A stretch of DNA of 64,000 nucleotides from Pararhizobium capsulatum DSM 1112 (GTDB lineage: Bacteria; Pseudomonadota; Alphaproteobacteria; Rhizobiales; Rhizobiaceae), in the NCBI RefSeq assembly GCF_030814475.1, contig NZ_JAUSVF010000001.1, forward strand, positions 1,571,001-1,635,000, read 5' to 3'. The translations under genes were made by a program, and so were the position numbers. The notes under the pieces were generated by a model, which was not told the DNA's origin, did no database searches, and worked only from the letters and a program-made list of their open reading frames with translations. Positions 35,583 to 44,473 of this stretch are shown piece after piece. The number at the start of each line of letters is the position of its first letter. Positions within the stretch are counted from its first letter, which is position 1.

Positions 35583-36373
35583 TCCTCGTTGTCCCCGTCA
35601 TCCTCAAGGTCATCTTCCAGCGGCTTGTGGCCGGCCAGCAGATATTCCTCGTTGCCGTCACCGCCGGCAATCGGCGAGGGGATGAGACCGAGGCTTTCCC
35701 AGCCCATGTCCTCGACGAGCCAGCGCTCAAGCTCGGCTGCAACGGCAGGCGCCGTCGTCGGGTCCTTCAGAAGCCCGGCCTTGCTGATCGCCTCGCGTCC
35801 GGCTTCGAATTGCGGTTTGACCAGCAGCACGCAATGCGCGCCGGGCTGCGCCAGATCGAGTGCCGGCGGCAGCGCCAGCTTCAGCGAGATGAAGGAAACA
35901 TCCGAGACGACGAAGGTGATTTCGCGGCCCTCGAGAGTGTCTTCGTCGAGCACGCGGGCATTCAAACCCTCGATATTGGTAACGCGCTCGTCGGCCTCCA
36001 GGCGCGGATGGAACTGGCCGTGGCCGACATCGATGGCGATCACATGGGCTGCATCATTGTGCAGCAGGATTTCGGTAAAGCCGCCGGTGGAGGCTCCGAT
36101 ATCGAGGCACTCGCATCCCTCAGGCGAAAGGCCGAAATGTTCGAGACCGGCCTTCAGCTTCAGGGCAGCGCGCGAGACATAGGCCTGCACCGGATCATCA
36201 ATCGCGATCACGGAATCTTCGGAGACATTGGCGCTCGCCTTGGTGACGACCTTGCCATCGACCGTGACGGTGCCGCGCTGGATGGCGTCGCGGGCGCGCG
36301 AACGGCTGGCGACGAGGCCGCGATTGAGCAGCAGCTGATCGAGACGAATGGGGTTTTTCAGGGTGTAGGACAT
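35579..36373 (-). CDS. tlyA: TlyA family rRNA 2'-O-methyltransferase
   Basis: 264 residues. N-terminal S4 RNA-binding domain (IRLDQLLLNRGLVASRSRAR, GTVTVDGKVVTKASANVSED) and an FtsJ-type methyltransferase domain with SAM motif CLDIGASTGGFTEILL, VIAIDVGHGQFHPRL, VVSDVSFISLKLALP and LLVKPQFEAG; a KDKE-type set is plausible. TlyA proteins methylate 16S and 23S rRNA ribose positions and in some bacteria affect capreomycin sensitivity. Acidic tail (LEDDLEDDGDNEE). Lies between dxs and the RNA methyltransferase, as is common in alphaproteobacteria. Confidence 0.92.
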   Translation of the reverse strand: MSYTLKNPIRLDQLLLNRGLVASRSRARDAIQRGTVTVDGKVVTKASANVSEDSVIAIDDPVQAYVSRAALKLKAGLEHFGLSPEGCECLDIGASTGGFTEILLHNDAAHVIAIDVGHGQFHPRLEADERVTNIEGLNARVLDEDTLEGREITFVVSDVSFISLKLALPPALDLAQPGAHCVLLVKPQFEAGREAISKAGLLKDPTTAPAVAAELERWLVEDMGWESLGLIPSPIAGGDGNEEYLLAGHKPLEDDLEDDGDNEE

Positions 36374-36528
36374 CGCTCCTCATGACCTGTCAGCCCCGGG
36401 ATGGCAAGGGTTTTGCCGATTTCCGGCAAAAAATTGGACCTTCTAACACTTCAGTCTGCCGATTGGTTTATAGCGAACGTCCGAAAAGCCCCCGAATAGT
36501 CGGGACTTTATCACGCAGGCTGTCGTCC

Positions 36529-38466
36529 TCAGCCAGCAACGCCTGAACTGATCGTCTGCTTCTGGCCCAGCGTTTTAAAGACTGTCGAAACGATGCCGGC
36601 GCGGTCGAGACCTGCCTTGGCATACATGACCTCGGGCTTGGCCTGTTCCATCCAGATATCAGGCAGCACCATCGGGCGCACCTTCAGGCCACTGTCCAGC
36701 AGGCCTTCATGGGCAAGGAACTGCAGCACATGGCTACCGAACCCGCCAACCGAGCCTTCCTCGATGGTGATCAGCACTTCGTGGTGACGTGCAAGCTGAC
36801 GGATCAGGTCATGATCGAGCGGCTTGGCGAAGCGCGCATCGGCAACCGTGGTCGAAAGGCCAGCAGCATCGAGATCTTCGGCAGCTGCAAGACATTCAGC
36901 AAGGCGCGTGCCGAAGGAAAGCAGAGCCACCTTCGTGCCCTGTTTCATCACCCGGCCCTTGCCGATTTCGAGAATCTGGCCACGCTCCGGCATCTCCACG
37001 CCGACGCCTTCGCCGCGTGGGTAACGGAATGAAATCGGACCTTCGTCATAGGCTGCGGCCGTGCGCACCATATGCTTCAGTTCCGCTTCGTCGGCCGCCG
37101 CCATGACGACGAAGCCGGGAAGGGCGGCGAGATAGGTGGTATCGAACGAGCCTGCATGGGTCGGCCCGTCCGCCCCGACGAGACCTGCGCGATCGATCGG
37201 GAAGCGCACGGGCAAGCCCTGGATCGCCACGTCATGGACGACCTGGTCGTAGCCTCGTTGCAGGAAGGTCGAGTAGAGCGCCGCGAACGGCTTGTAGCCT
37301 TCGGACGCGAGGCCGGCGGCAAAGGTGACGGCATGCTGCTCCGCGATGCCGACATCGAAGGTGCGGCTCGGATGCGCCAATGAAAACTTGTCGAGGCCGG
37401 TGCCCGACGGCATGGCAGCGGTGATGGCGACGATCTTATCGTCGAAATCCGCTTCCTGCGTCAGCGCCTCGGCAAAGACGGAGGTATAGGCAGGCGCATT
37501 CGGCTTGGCCTTGGCCTGCGCGCCGGTGATGATATCGAAGGTGTTGACGCCGTGATACTTGTCGGCGGCGGCCTCCGCCGGCGGATAACCCTTGCCCTTC
37601 TGGGTTACGACATGGATCAGCACCGGACCCTTGGAATTGTCGCGGACATTGCGAAGGACCGGCAGCAGGTGATCGAAGGAGTGACCGTCGATCGGCCCGA
37701 TGTGATAGAAACCCATCTCCTCGAACAGCGTGCCGCCGGTGACGTAACCGCGGGCATGCTCGACGGCGCGGGTGATAGCGCGATCGACTTTCTTGCCGAG
37801 ATAGGCGGTCAGCTTCTTGCCGAGATCGCGGAAGCCCATATAGGTGCGCCCCGAGGCAAGGCGCGCCAGATAGGCGCTCATCGCGCCGGTCGGCGGAGCA
37901 ATCGACATATCGTTGTCGTTGAGGATGACGATCAGGCGCGCATCGAGCGCGCCGGCATTGTTCAGCGCCTCATAGGCCATGCCAGCCGACAGCGCGCCAT
38001 CGCCGATCACGGCAATGACGTTGCGCGGTTCGCCTGAAAGCTGCGAGGCAACGGCCATGCCGAGGCCGGCGGAAATCGAGGTTGAGGAGTGCGCGGCCCC
38101 AAACGGGTCGTATTTGCTCTCGGCCCGGCGGGTGAAGCCGGAAAGGCCGTTTTCCTGGCGCAGTGTGCGAATGCGGTCGCGCCGGCCGGTCAGGATCTTG
38201 TGCGGATAGCACTGGTGGCCAACGTCGAAGATCAGTCGGTCATGGGGCGTGTTGAACACCTTGTGGATGGCAATCGTCAGCTCGACGACACCGAGACCGG
38301 CACCAAGATGTCCGCCGGTGCGCGACACGGCATCGATCATTTCCGCGCGCAGTTCGGTCGCCAGCTGGGGCAGATCCCTGTCGTCGATCTTCTTCAGGTC
38401 GTCAGGGTAAGTCACCTGGTCGAGAAGGGGAGTCGCCGGCGTGGGCTGGGCTGGCAATTGTGTCAC
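36529..38466 (-). CDS. dxs: 1-deoxy-D-xylulose-5-phosphate synthase
   Basis: 645 residues, family-typical. Condenses pyruvate and glyceraldehyde 3-phosphate using thiamine diphosphate, the first step of the MEP isoprenoid pathway. Visible: [32 protein letters not shown], the ThDP motif [18 protein letters not shown] with NDNDMSI, the active-site [15 protein letters not shown], and [18 protein letters not shown]. Start is GTG 38466 with GAGGC upstream. First gene of the dxs-tlyA-RNA methyltransferase group; the isoprenoid product feeds ubiquinone (see ubiA). Confidence 0.97.
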   Translation of the reverse strand: MTQLPAQPTPATPLLDQVTYPDDLKKIDDRDLPQLATELRAEMIDAVSRTGGHLGAGLGVVELTIAIHKVFNTPHDRLIFDVGHQCYPHKILTGRRDRIRTLRQENGLSGFTRRAESKYDPFGAAHSSTSISAGLGMAVASQLSGEPRNVIAVIGDGALSAGMAYEALNNAGALDARLIVILNDNDMSIAPPTGAMSAYLARLASGRTYMGFRDLGKKLTAYLGKKVDRAITRAVEHARGYVTGGTLFEEMGFYHIGPIDGHSFDHLLPVLRNVRDNSKGPVLIHVVTQKGKGYPPAEAAADKYHGVNTFDIITGAQAKAKPNAPAYTSVFAEALTQEADFDDKIVAITAAMPSGTGLDKFSLAHPSRTFDVGIAEQHAVTFAAGLASEGYKPFAALYSTFLQRGYDQVVHDVAIQGLPVRFPIDRAGLVGADGPTHAGSFDTTYLAALPGFVVMAAADEAELKHMVRTAAAYDEGPISFRYPRGEGVGVEMPERGQILEIGKGRVMKQGTKVALLSFGTRLAECLAAAEDLDAAGLSTTVADARFAKPLDHDLIRQLARHHEVLITIEEGSVGGFGSHVLQFLAHEGLLDSGLKVRPMVLPDIWMEQAKPEVMYAKAGLDRAGIVSTVFKTLGQKQTISSGVAG

Positions 38467-38608
38467 GCTGAATGCCTCGTTCTCGCGCCGCGCCGATGCG
38501 CCGCGATTCTGGAAGAGTGGGTGTCCGCAAATGTGGGTCTTTAAACAGAAACCACAAGGATTGCAAAAGCAGGTTTTTCTGCGACACGAACGGACAGTTT
38601 AGCGAATA

Positions 38609-39532
38609 TTACCGTTCCGGCAAAGGGATAAACTCCTCCTTGTCCCCCGGTACGATATCGAAACGGCCGGTTCTCCACTCTTCCTTGGCCTGTTCGATGC
38701 GCTCCTTCGAGGACGAGACGAAGTTCCACCAGATAAAGCGCTGCGAGCCCATCGGCGCCCCGCCGAAGAGCATGACATGACAGCCCATCGGTCCGCCCGT
38801 TATGGTGATCGGAACACCCGGACGGAACACGAGCAGCTGATTGTCGGCAAAATGATCTCCGGCAATCACGGCCTCGCCGGAGAGGATATAGAGCGCACGC
38901 TCTTCCCATTCGGCCGCGAACGGCGCGCTCCTGCCGGCTTCGATCTTCAGGTCGATATAGATCGTGTCTGAAAACACCTTGACCGGGGAGGTCATGCCCT
39001 CGAAGGCGCCAATGACGACGCGACCGTCGAGCCCATCCTGCCGGAACGTCGGCATGTCGCGCTTTTCGGTATGGGCGAAGATCGGGTCGATCTCCTCGTA
39101 CTGGTCGGGCAGCGCCAGCCATGTCTGCAGGCCGGAAATCGAATGATCCCTGCCGCGCAGGTTTTCCGGCGAGCGCTCCGAATGCACGATGCCGCGCCCG
39201 GCGGTCATCAGGTTGAGGTCACCCGGCGCGATGACCATCTCGGTGCCGAGACTGTCGCGATGCTTGATCTCGCCGTCGAAGAGATAGGTGACGGTCGAAA
39301 GCCCGATATGCGGATGCGGCCGCACATCCATCGCCTGTCCGGCTTTGAGCAAAGCCGGTCCCATCCGGTCGAAGAACACGAAAGGCCCGACAAGCCGCCG
39401 TTTGGCTGTCGGCAGCGCCCGGCGCACCTGGAAATTGCCAAGGTCCGTGGTGCGCGGAATGACCAGGAGTTCGATCGCATCACAAGCCGGCGCATCGCCA
39501 GCCTCGGGATCAATTCCGGGAAAGAAGGACAT
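38609..39532 (-). CDS. Pirin family protein
   Basis: 307 residues from ATG 39532 with GGAGAAA upstream. Double-cupin pirin: metal ligands in MDVRPHPHIGLSTVTYLFDG and EIKHRDSLGTEMVIAPGDLN, and MTAGRGIVHSERSPEN with the third histidine and glutamate. Pirins are metal-binding proteins; some have quercetinase activity and others regulate enzymes. The C-terminal cupin (VIAGDHFADNQLLVFRPG) is followed by a helical end. No specific role can be assigned. It lies between hepT and dxs. Confidence 0.9.
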   Translation of the reverse strand: MSFFPGIDPEAGDAPACDAIELLVIPRTTDLGNFQVRRALPTAKRRLVGPFVFFDRMGPALLKAGQAMDVRPHPHIGLSTVTYLFDGEIKHRDSLGTEMVIAPGDLNLMTAGRGIVHSERSPENLRGRDHSISGLQTWLALPDQYEEIDPIFAHTEKRDMPTFRQDGLDGRVVIGAFEGMTSPVKVFSDTIYIDLKIEAGRSAPFAAEWEERALYILSGEAVIAGDHFADNQLLVFRPGVPITITGGPMGCHVMLFGGAPMGSQRFIWWNFVSSSKERIEQAKEEWRTGRFDIVPGDKEEFIPLPER

Positions 39533-39554
39533 TGGCGGTTTCTCCTCTGAGCGG

Positions 39555-39917
39555 CTATAGCGCGAAATCGTCGTCGGGAAGCTTTGCAACGGTATCTTCG
39601 ATATCCGCGAGCAGCATGGGCAACTGCTCGGAAACGATCGTCCAGATTATCGCGGCATCAATATCCTCATACATATGGCGGAGAATATTGCCGATACTGC
39701 GTATCTGTTGCCATGGATGATCGGGCAGCAAGGTTTCAGCGTCGGGTCCGAGTTTTGTCGCAGCTTCAGAAATACGCAACAGGCAGCGCTCTGTCGCGTC
39801 GCGCACGAGCGCGCTTTTTTCAAAGGCGCTGAAATCCATGCCGGCGGTATAGCCGAGAATACGCCCCGCATTTTCGGCGATGTCCTGCAGGCGGGTTTTC
39901 GGTCGCTTAGAAGGCAA
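39555..39917 (-). CDS. HepT-like toxin (DUF86 ribonuclease) of a MntA/HepT pair
   Basis: About 120 residues from TTG 39917, which overlaps the 3' end of the antitoxin gene by 11 bases; the frame is open to 39977. All-helical HEPN/DUF86 protein: PKTRLQDIAENAGRILGYTA, SALVRDATERCLLRISEAAT and QIRSIGNILRHMYEDIDAAI. HepT toxins are RNases or related HEPN enzymes with an R-x4-H-x-Y motif; here the arginine position has glycine (GNILRHMY), with an arginine next to the histidine instead, as in a common DUF86 subgroup. The tyrosine that MntA AMPylates in characterised pairs is present. Confidence 0.85.
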   Translation of the reverse strand: MPSKRPKTRLQDIAENAGRILGYTAGMDFSAFEKSALVRDATERCLLRISEAATKLGPDAETLLPDHPWQQIRSIGNILRHMYEDIDAAIIWTIVSEQLPMLLADIEDTVAKLPDDDFAL

Positions 39918-40215
39918 CGACCTGATCCCGCTTGATGTTGTGCCGGAGTTCTTCCTTCCGGATCGGTTCGGAAACAATGTCGACCTGGCGGCCTGTCAGG
40001 GCCTCGATCATGCTCTTCACGTCGCTGAGGGCGCCGAAATATCCGAACCCAGAACTTGCCACCGGAGCGGAAAGCTTGACTAGAACATCAATGTCGGAAT
40101 GAAGCGACGCAGTGTCGCGGGCTATGGAACCAAAAAGCGAAATATGCTCGGCACCGGCGGCTTCCAAATCCGTTCGGTGCGCAAGCAGCTTGGCAATGAT
40201 CTCATCCCGTGTCAT
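39907..40215 (-). CDS. MntA-like nucleotidyltransferase antitoxin
   Basis: 102 residues. Polymerase-beta-type minimal nucleotidyltransferase with motif ISLFGSIARDTASLHSDIDV (GS-x10-D-x-D) for metal and nucleotide binding. In characterised MntA/HepT systems this protein neutralises HepT by adding AMP to its RxxxxHxY tyrosine. C-terminal IEALTGRQVDIVSEPIRKEE is the usual partner segment. It precedes and overlaps the hepT gene, the standard order. Located just downstream of xseB on the same strand (36-base gap). Confidence 0.9.
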   Translation of the reverse strand: MTRDEIIAKLLAHRTDLEAAGAEHISLFGSIARDTASLHSDIDVLVKLSAPVASSGFGYFGALSDVKSMIEALTGRQVDIVSEPIRKEELRHNIKRDQVVAF

Positions 40216-40251
40216 GACCTCACACTACTACGGGGTGAGAAAGCCGTCCAC

Positions 40252-40497
40252 TCACTCCCCGTCCAGCGGCTCGACGCCCTGCGGTTTACCTGCCCGGTCG
40301 AGGCGGATTTTTTCGATGCGGTTTTCGGCGGCGCCGAGCAGCGCTTCGCAATGTTTCTTCAGGGCTTCGCCGCGCTCGTAGATCTCGATCGACTTGTCGA
40401 GGGCGACGTCGCCGCGCTCCAGCGCCGAGACGATGGCTTCGAGTTCTTCCACGGCCTTTTCGAAGGAGAGGGCGGAAACGTTGGTGTTGTCGGTCAT
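40252..40497 (-). CDS. xseB: Exodeoxyribonuclease VII small subunit
   Basis: 81 residues. Small helical subunit of exonuclease VII, which degrades single-stranded DNA together with XseA (encoded elsewhere). Characteristic [20 protein letters not shown] and [20 protein letters not shown], with the two-helix hairpin. Its ATG is 5 bases after the stop of the upstream deacetylase-like gene, so the two are one operon. In related genomes xseB is often close to dxs; here the TA pair and pirin stand between. Confidence 0.96.
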   Translation of the reverse strand: MTDNTNVSALSFEKAVEELEAIVSALERGDVALDKSIEIYERGEALKKHCEALLGAAENRIEKIRLDRAGKPQGVEPLDGE

Positions 40498-40502
40498 GAT
40501 GG

Positions 40503-41429
40503 TCAGCCCCTCATCAGGCGGTAGATGTGTGTGCCGGCCGACTCGGCCAGTCCTTCGAGATCGTAGCCGCCTTCCAGGAGGCTGACCACGCGGTTGTTGG
40601 CGCTTCTGTCGGCGACATCGAGTAGCCGGCCCGTTGCCCAGTCGAAATCGTCGGCGACGAGATTGATCTGCGCCAGGGGATCGCGGTGGTGGGCGTCGAA
40701 GCCGGCGGAGATGATGATGAAATCCGGCCGGAAATTATCGAGCGCGGTCAGGATACGCGACTTGAAGGCCTCGCGGAAATGGTCGCTGCCGGTGTCCGGT
40801 GAAAGCGGTGCGTTGACGATGTTGCCGGCCCCTGTCTCATTCTTGGCGCCCGTGCCGGGGTAAAGCGGCATCTGGTGCGTCGAGCAGAACAGCACGGAAG
40901 GATCGTCCCAGAAGATATCCTGCGTGCCGTTGCCGTGGTGCACGTCCCAGTCGACGATGGCGACCCGTTCGGCGCCATAGGTCTCTTGCGCATAGCGGGC
41001 GGCAATAGCGGCATTGTTGAAGAAGCAGAAGCCCATCGCCTTGTTTCTCTCGGCGTGATGGCCGGGCGGGCGGGCGGCGACGAAGACATTGTCGGCCTTG
41101 CCGGTAAACACCGCATCGACGGCCGCGGTCGCGCCGCCGATGCCGGTCAGCGCTGCCTGCAGGCTTGCCGGGCTTGCATGGGTATCGGCCTCGAAGGAGT
41201 TGATACCCTCCTCGGGGATAACGGACATGACGGTGCGCAAATGCTCTTCCGGGTGGGCGAGCAGCACCAGATCCTCGTTGCCCTGCGGCGCCTTTTCGCG
41301 CTTAAGATCGCGGAAACGTTCGTGTTCCAGTGCGAGGTTGAGCGCGCGTAGACGGTCGGGCCGCTCTGGATGACCTTCCGGCACCTTGTGCTCGAGAAAG
41401 ATCGGATTTTCGAAAAGGATCGTGCTCAT
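40503..41429 (-). CDS. Histone-deacetylase-like / acetylpolyamine amidohydrolase family protein
   Basis: 308 residues. Zinc-dependent deacylase fold: [37 protein letters not shown] (the HH dyad), [18 protein letters not shown] (metal ligands D and H) and [19 protein letters not shown] (third metal aspartate). Bacterial members deacetylate small molecules such as acetylpolyamines; the native substrate is unknown. ATG 41429. First gene of the operon leading into xseB. Confidence 0.93.
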   Translation of the reverse strand: MSTILFENPIFLEHKVPEGHPERPDRLRALNLALEHERFRDLKREKAPQGNEDLVLLAHPEEHLRTVMSVIPEEGINSFEADTHASPASLQAALTGIGGATAAVDAVFTGKADNVFVAARPPGHHAERNKAMGFCFFNNAAIAARYAQETYGAERVAIVDWDVHHGNGTQDIFWDDPSVLFCSTHQMPLYPGTGAKNETGAGNIVNAPLSPDTGSDHFREAFKSRILTALDNFRPDFIIISAGFDAHHRDPLAQINLVADDFDWATGRLLDVADRSANNRVVSLLEGGYDLEGLAESAGTHIYRLMRG

Positions 41430-41491
41430 GCCTCGAACCTAGGGCGTGATGCTTTCAAGGTCCATGGCGCGATGCATGCAATTGGCCGTTT

Positions 41492-42481
41492 TCAACAACG
41501 CGGGTCGATGAGGATCTTGCCGTTCCGTGCCGGCTTCTCCTGGTGAGCCAGCGCATCCGCAAGGCGCGAGAGCGGGTAGGTGGCGGCGATCCGGCTGGAA
41601 AAGATGCCGTCGCGCACGCCCGCGAAACAGATTTCGACGGAAGCCGCCAACCGGTCGCGCCCGGCCGAATGCACGTAGTTGCGCAGCCACAGGAAACTGA
41701 AGCGAACATCCGGCCGTGCCGAAATCGCTTCCTGCGGAACCGGAATACCGCTGAGTGCGCCGTACTGCAGAAAAAGCCCGCCCGCGAGGAGCTTGTCGCA
41801 AAGCAAGTCACCACCGGCATAACCGCCAACGCAATCGATCACCGCGTGGAGAGGCTCGCTATCTCCCACGTCACTGGCGAGCAACACAGATGCGGCGGCC
41901 GAAGGTTCGGGGTCCCCATCCCAGGTCTGCCTGTTTCTGACGATCGCCATGGGGAGAGCATTTTCCCTGGCAAGCTGGCGCAACAGCATGCGCCCGATCG
42001 CAGACCCGGCAGCGGTGACCGCTATCCGCAATCCGGCCAATCCCCCATTTGCCGCAAAATGGCCCTTCAGGGTTTCGATAAGCTGCAGCGTCGTCATCGG
42101 GTTGATATAGGCCATGGCGGCATCGTTGTCCGCGATGTCGTCCGGGACGGGAAAACACCAATCGGCGGGGCGCAGCAGGTAGGTCTGCCAGAGACCGCTG
42201 GCGCCGAGCGGCAGCACGCGGTCTCCCACCGCGAGGCCGCTCACATCCTTGCCGACCCGCGTCACCCGCCCGAACCCTTCGAAGCCGGGGATGAAGGGCA
42301 GGATCGTGCGGTTGCGGTAAGCACCGGTAATGGGGATCAGGTCGGAAGGATTGATGGCTGCGCGTTCAATTGCGATTTCGATCTCGCCCGGCTGCGGGGC
42401 CGGGCGGGAAAGGGTGGCAAGTTCGACAACAACGCGCGGTTCCCCATAGCGGGAAATCAGCGCGCCACGGTTTTCCGGCAT
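41492..42481 (-). CDS. Zinc-less MDR oxidoreductase (2-enoyl thioester reductase/quinone reductase-like)
   Basis: 329 residues from ATG 42481; the frame is open further but that part is antisense/overlapping bioY. Medium-chain dehydrogenase fold: INPSDLIPITGAYRNRTILP, GFEGFGRVTRVGKDVSGLAV, GDRVLPLGASGLWQTYLL, AMAYINPMTTLQLIETL, nucleotide-binding RIAVTAAGSAIGRML. It lacks the catalytic zinc cysteines. The NPSDL and AYINPxTA-type motifs are those of 2-enoyl thioester reductases (MECR/ETR). Its start overlaps the bioY stop as TGATG, implying coupled translation. The link to biotin or acyl-thioester chemistry is inference. Confidence 0.85.
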   Translation of the reverse strand: MPENRGALISRYGEPRVVVELATLSRPAPQPGEIEIAIERAAINPSDLIPITGAYRNRTILPFIPGFEGFGRVTRVGKDVSGLAVGDRVLPLGASGLWQTYLLRPADWCFPVPDDIADNDAAMAYINPMTTLQLIETLKGHFAANGGLAGLRIAVTAAGSAIGRMLLRQLARENALPMAIVRNRQTWDGDPEPSAAASVLLASDVGDSEPLHAVIDCVGGYAGGDLLCDKLLAGGLFLQYGALSGIPVPQEAISARPDVRFSFLWLRNYVHSAGRDRLAASVEICFAGVRDGIFSSRIAATYPLSRLADALAHQEKPARNGKILIDPRC

Positions 42482-43044
42482 CAGGCGCGTTGCGGCAAGA
42501 GTGGGTAACCGACGATGATGGCACGGGCGGCCAGCGAGGCGATGCCAGCCTTGAGGAGGTCTCCCGGGATGAAGGCGAGCGAGCCCAAAACGGCCTTCTC
42601 GATGCCAAGGCCGGTTACGAACGCAAGCCACGCAATTCCAAGCAAATAGACGACGCCGATACCGCCGATGACGGACGCGATGAAGAAGCCGGTGAGCTGG
42701 CGCACGCCGGTCTGGCTTTCACGCACCAGCTTTTCGGCAACCAGGCCTGTCACGAAAGTGCCGACGACCCAGCCGATGATGAAGCCGGCGGTCGGGCCGG
42801 CGAGAATGGCAAGACCGCCGCGACCGCCGGAGAGAACCGGCAGGCCGATCGCCACCATCAGGATGACCAGCAGATAGGCGAGCGCGCCGCGCCTGGCGCC
42901 GATAATGCAGCCTGCGAGCATGACGCCCATGGATTGGGCCGTGATCGGGACGGGGATGAAGCCCAGCGTGATCGGCGGAATAATTCCAAGGAAAACAATG
43001 ATGGCGGCGAACAAGGCAATAAGCACGAGGTCTCTGGTGGTCAT
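42481..43044 (-). CDS. bioY: Biotin transporter S component
   Basis: 187-residue six-span membrane protein; the substrate-binding (S) unit of an energy-coupling-factor biotin importer. Conserved segments: GIIPPITLGFIPVPITAQSM, MLAGCIIGARRGALAYLLVI, AGPTAGFIIGWVVGTFVTG and FIPGDLLKAGIASLAARAII. ATG 43044. Sits after bioN with a 48-base gap and before the reductase it is coupled to. BioY can bind biotin alone; with BioMN it makes a high-affinity system. Confidence 0.96.
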   Translation of the reverse strand: MTTRDLVLIALFAAIIVFLGIIPPITLGFIPVPITAQSMGVMLAGCIIGARRGALAYLLVILMVAIGLPVLSGGRGGLAILAGPTAGFIIGWVVGTFVTGLVAEKLVRESQTGVRQLTGFFIASVIGGIGVVYLLGIAWLAFVTGLGIEKAVLGSLAFIPGDLLKAGIASLAARAIIVGYPLLPQRA

Positions 43045-43092
43045 TCCGTCTCTCCAGTGGGAATCATTTTTCGTTTATAAGAAACTGCTTGA

Positions 43093-43698
43093 CTACTGAC
43101 GCCTGAACCCGCGCGCGTCAATGGCCATGGCGATCGTATCGGCGTCTTTGAGCGTCTGGATGATGAGCGGCGCAAACAGGGTGAGCGGCCGCATGGGAAG
43201 CCCGCGAGCACGGTGTGCCTCGCGGATATTGGCATAGCGATCGAGGATTTCCGGCACGAAGCGGATCACCAGCGCCAGCGCCAGTCCGACATCGGCGGCT
43301 CTGAGGATGCCGGCTCTTTCGAACGGCTGCAAGAGGATGGTGATCTCGTCCATGAAGGCGCTGATCGCCGTTGTCGCGGTGATGGCGCTGGCAAGGAAGA
43401 CGACCGCGCCGATGCGAAGCGCCATCGCCGCCGCCTGCCGCGCGCCGTCGAAATAGAGGGTGGCAAGCGCCAGGATCAGGATGGCGAACAGCACCCAGCC
43501 GACACGACCGAAAGCTTCGCGCAGCGGCAGTCCCAGCGTGAAATAGGTGGCAGCGCAGAGAATGAAGACTGGCAGCAGCGCAAGCGGCGAGGTGACGAAG
43601 AAGAGCACGATGCTGGCCGCCATCAGCATCACCAGTTTGGTGCGCACTGACATGGCGTGCAGGGGCGTCCGACCCTCGACATAGAGGCTCTTCAGCAT
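43093..43698 (-). CDS. bioN: ECF transporter transmembrane (T) component
   Basis: 201 residues, about five spans. The two Ala-Arg-Gly coupling motifs typical of T proteins appear near the end: EAHRARGLPMRPL and AIDARGFRRQ; these contact the ATPase. Its ATG 43698 overlaps the bioM 3' end by 7 bases. Together with BioM it energises BioY for biotin import. Confidence 0.94.
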   Translation of the reverse strand: MLKSLYVEGRTPLHAMSVRTKLVMLMAASIVLFFVTSPLALLPVFILCAATYFTLGLPLREAFGRVGWVLFAILILALATLYFDGARQAAAMALRIGAVVFLASAITATTAISAFMDEITILLQPFERAGILRAADVGLALALVIRFVPEILDRYANIREAHRARGLPMRPLTLFAPLIIQTLKDADTIAMAIDARGFRRQ

Positions 43699-44372
43699 GC
43701 GGCAAGCTCCCGGTAGCGGGCGATGACCTCACCTGGGGTCCCGTCCGCAACAAGCCGGCCGCCATCAAACAGCAGCACCCGCTCGAAATCCTCGACCAGC
43801 GACAGATCGTGGCTGATGACCAGCACCTGCTGCTCCAGACTTTCGATCGTTGATGCCACGAGCGCCCGGTTCTTCAGGTCCAGCTGGTTGGTCGGCTCGT
43901 CGAGGATCAGGATGTCGGGCTCGGTCACCAGGACGCTCGCCATGGCGACGAGTTGCGTTTCGCCGCCGGAAAGCTCGTGCACCCGCCTGCGGGCAAGATG
44001 GGAAATACCGAATCGCGCGAGGATTGTGGCGGTGCGTTCAGTGATTTCAGTGGTCTTCAGGCCACGATTCTTCAGGCCGAAGGCAATATCTTCCTCGACG
44101 ATCGGCATGATCAGCTGGTGTTGCGGGTTCTGGAAGATGAAGCCGGCTTTTCCGAAGACGCGTTTCTCGTCGGCAACGGTATCGAGGCCGCCAACCAGCA
44201 CATGGCCCCCGCTCGGTTTCACCAGCCCGTTGATCAGCCGCGCAAACGTCGTCTTGCCCGAGCCGTTGAGACCGATAATGCCGATGCGCCGCTCGGTCAG
44301 CGTGAGGGTCAGGGGATGAAGCGCGGTCTTGTCGCCGAAGCGAACCGAGCAATCGGCAAAGCGAATATCCAA
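43692..44372 (-). CDS. bioM: ECF transporter ATPase component
   Basis: 226 residues. ABC ATPase with Walker A GLNGSGKTTFARLING, Q-loop FQNPQHQLIMPIVEEDIAFG (characteristic of ECF ATPases), signature ELSGGETQLVAMASVL, Walker B DILILDEPTNQLDL and switch His in VISHDLSLVEDFE. Start is TTG 44372 with GAGGGG eight bases upstream. First gene of the bioMNY operon; a biotin-responsive repressor such as BioR would be the expected regulator in rhizobia, but I did not find a clear site. Confidence 0.95.
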   Translation of the reverse strand: MDIRFADCSVRFGDKTALHPLTLTLTERRIGIIGLNGSGKTTFARLINGLVKPSGGHVLVGGLDTVADEKRVFGKAGFIFQNPQHQLIMPIVEEDIAFGLKNRGLKTTEITERTATILARFGISHLARRRVHELSGGETQLVAMASVLVTEPDILILDEPTNQLDLKNRALVASTIESLEQQVLVISHDLSLVEDFERVLLFDGGRLVADGTPGEVIARYRELAAC

Positions 44373-44473
44373 GGCAGTCCCCTCGCTATCTCGGCCCGTT
44401 CTATAATCGAGTCTGGCCGAAAGGCAAATCCGCCGGTTTGACTGTTGGGAATAAAAGCCTAATCTCCGTGCCC

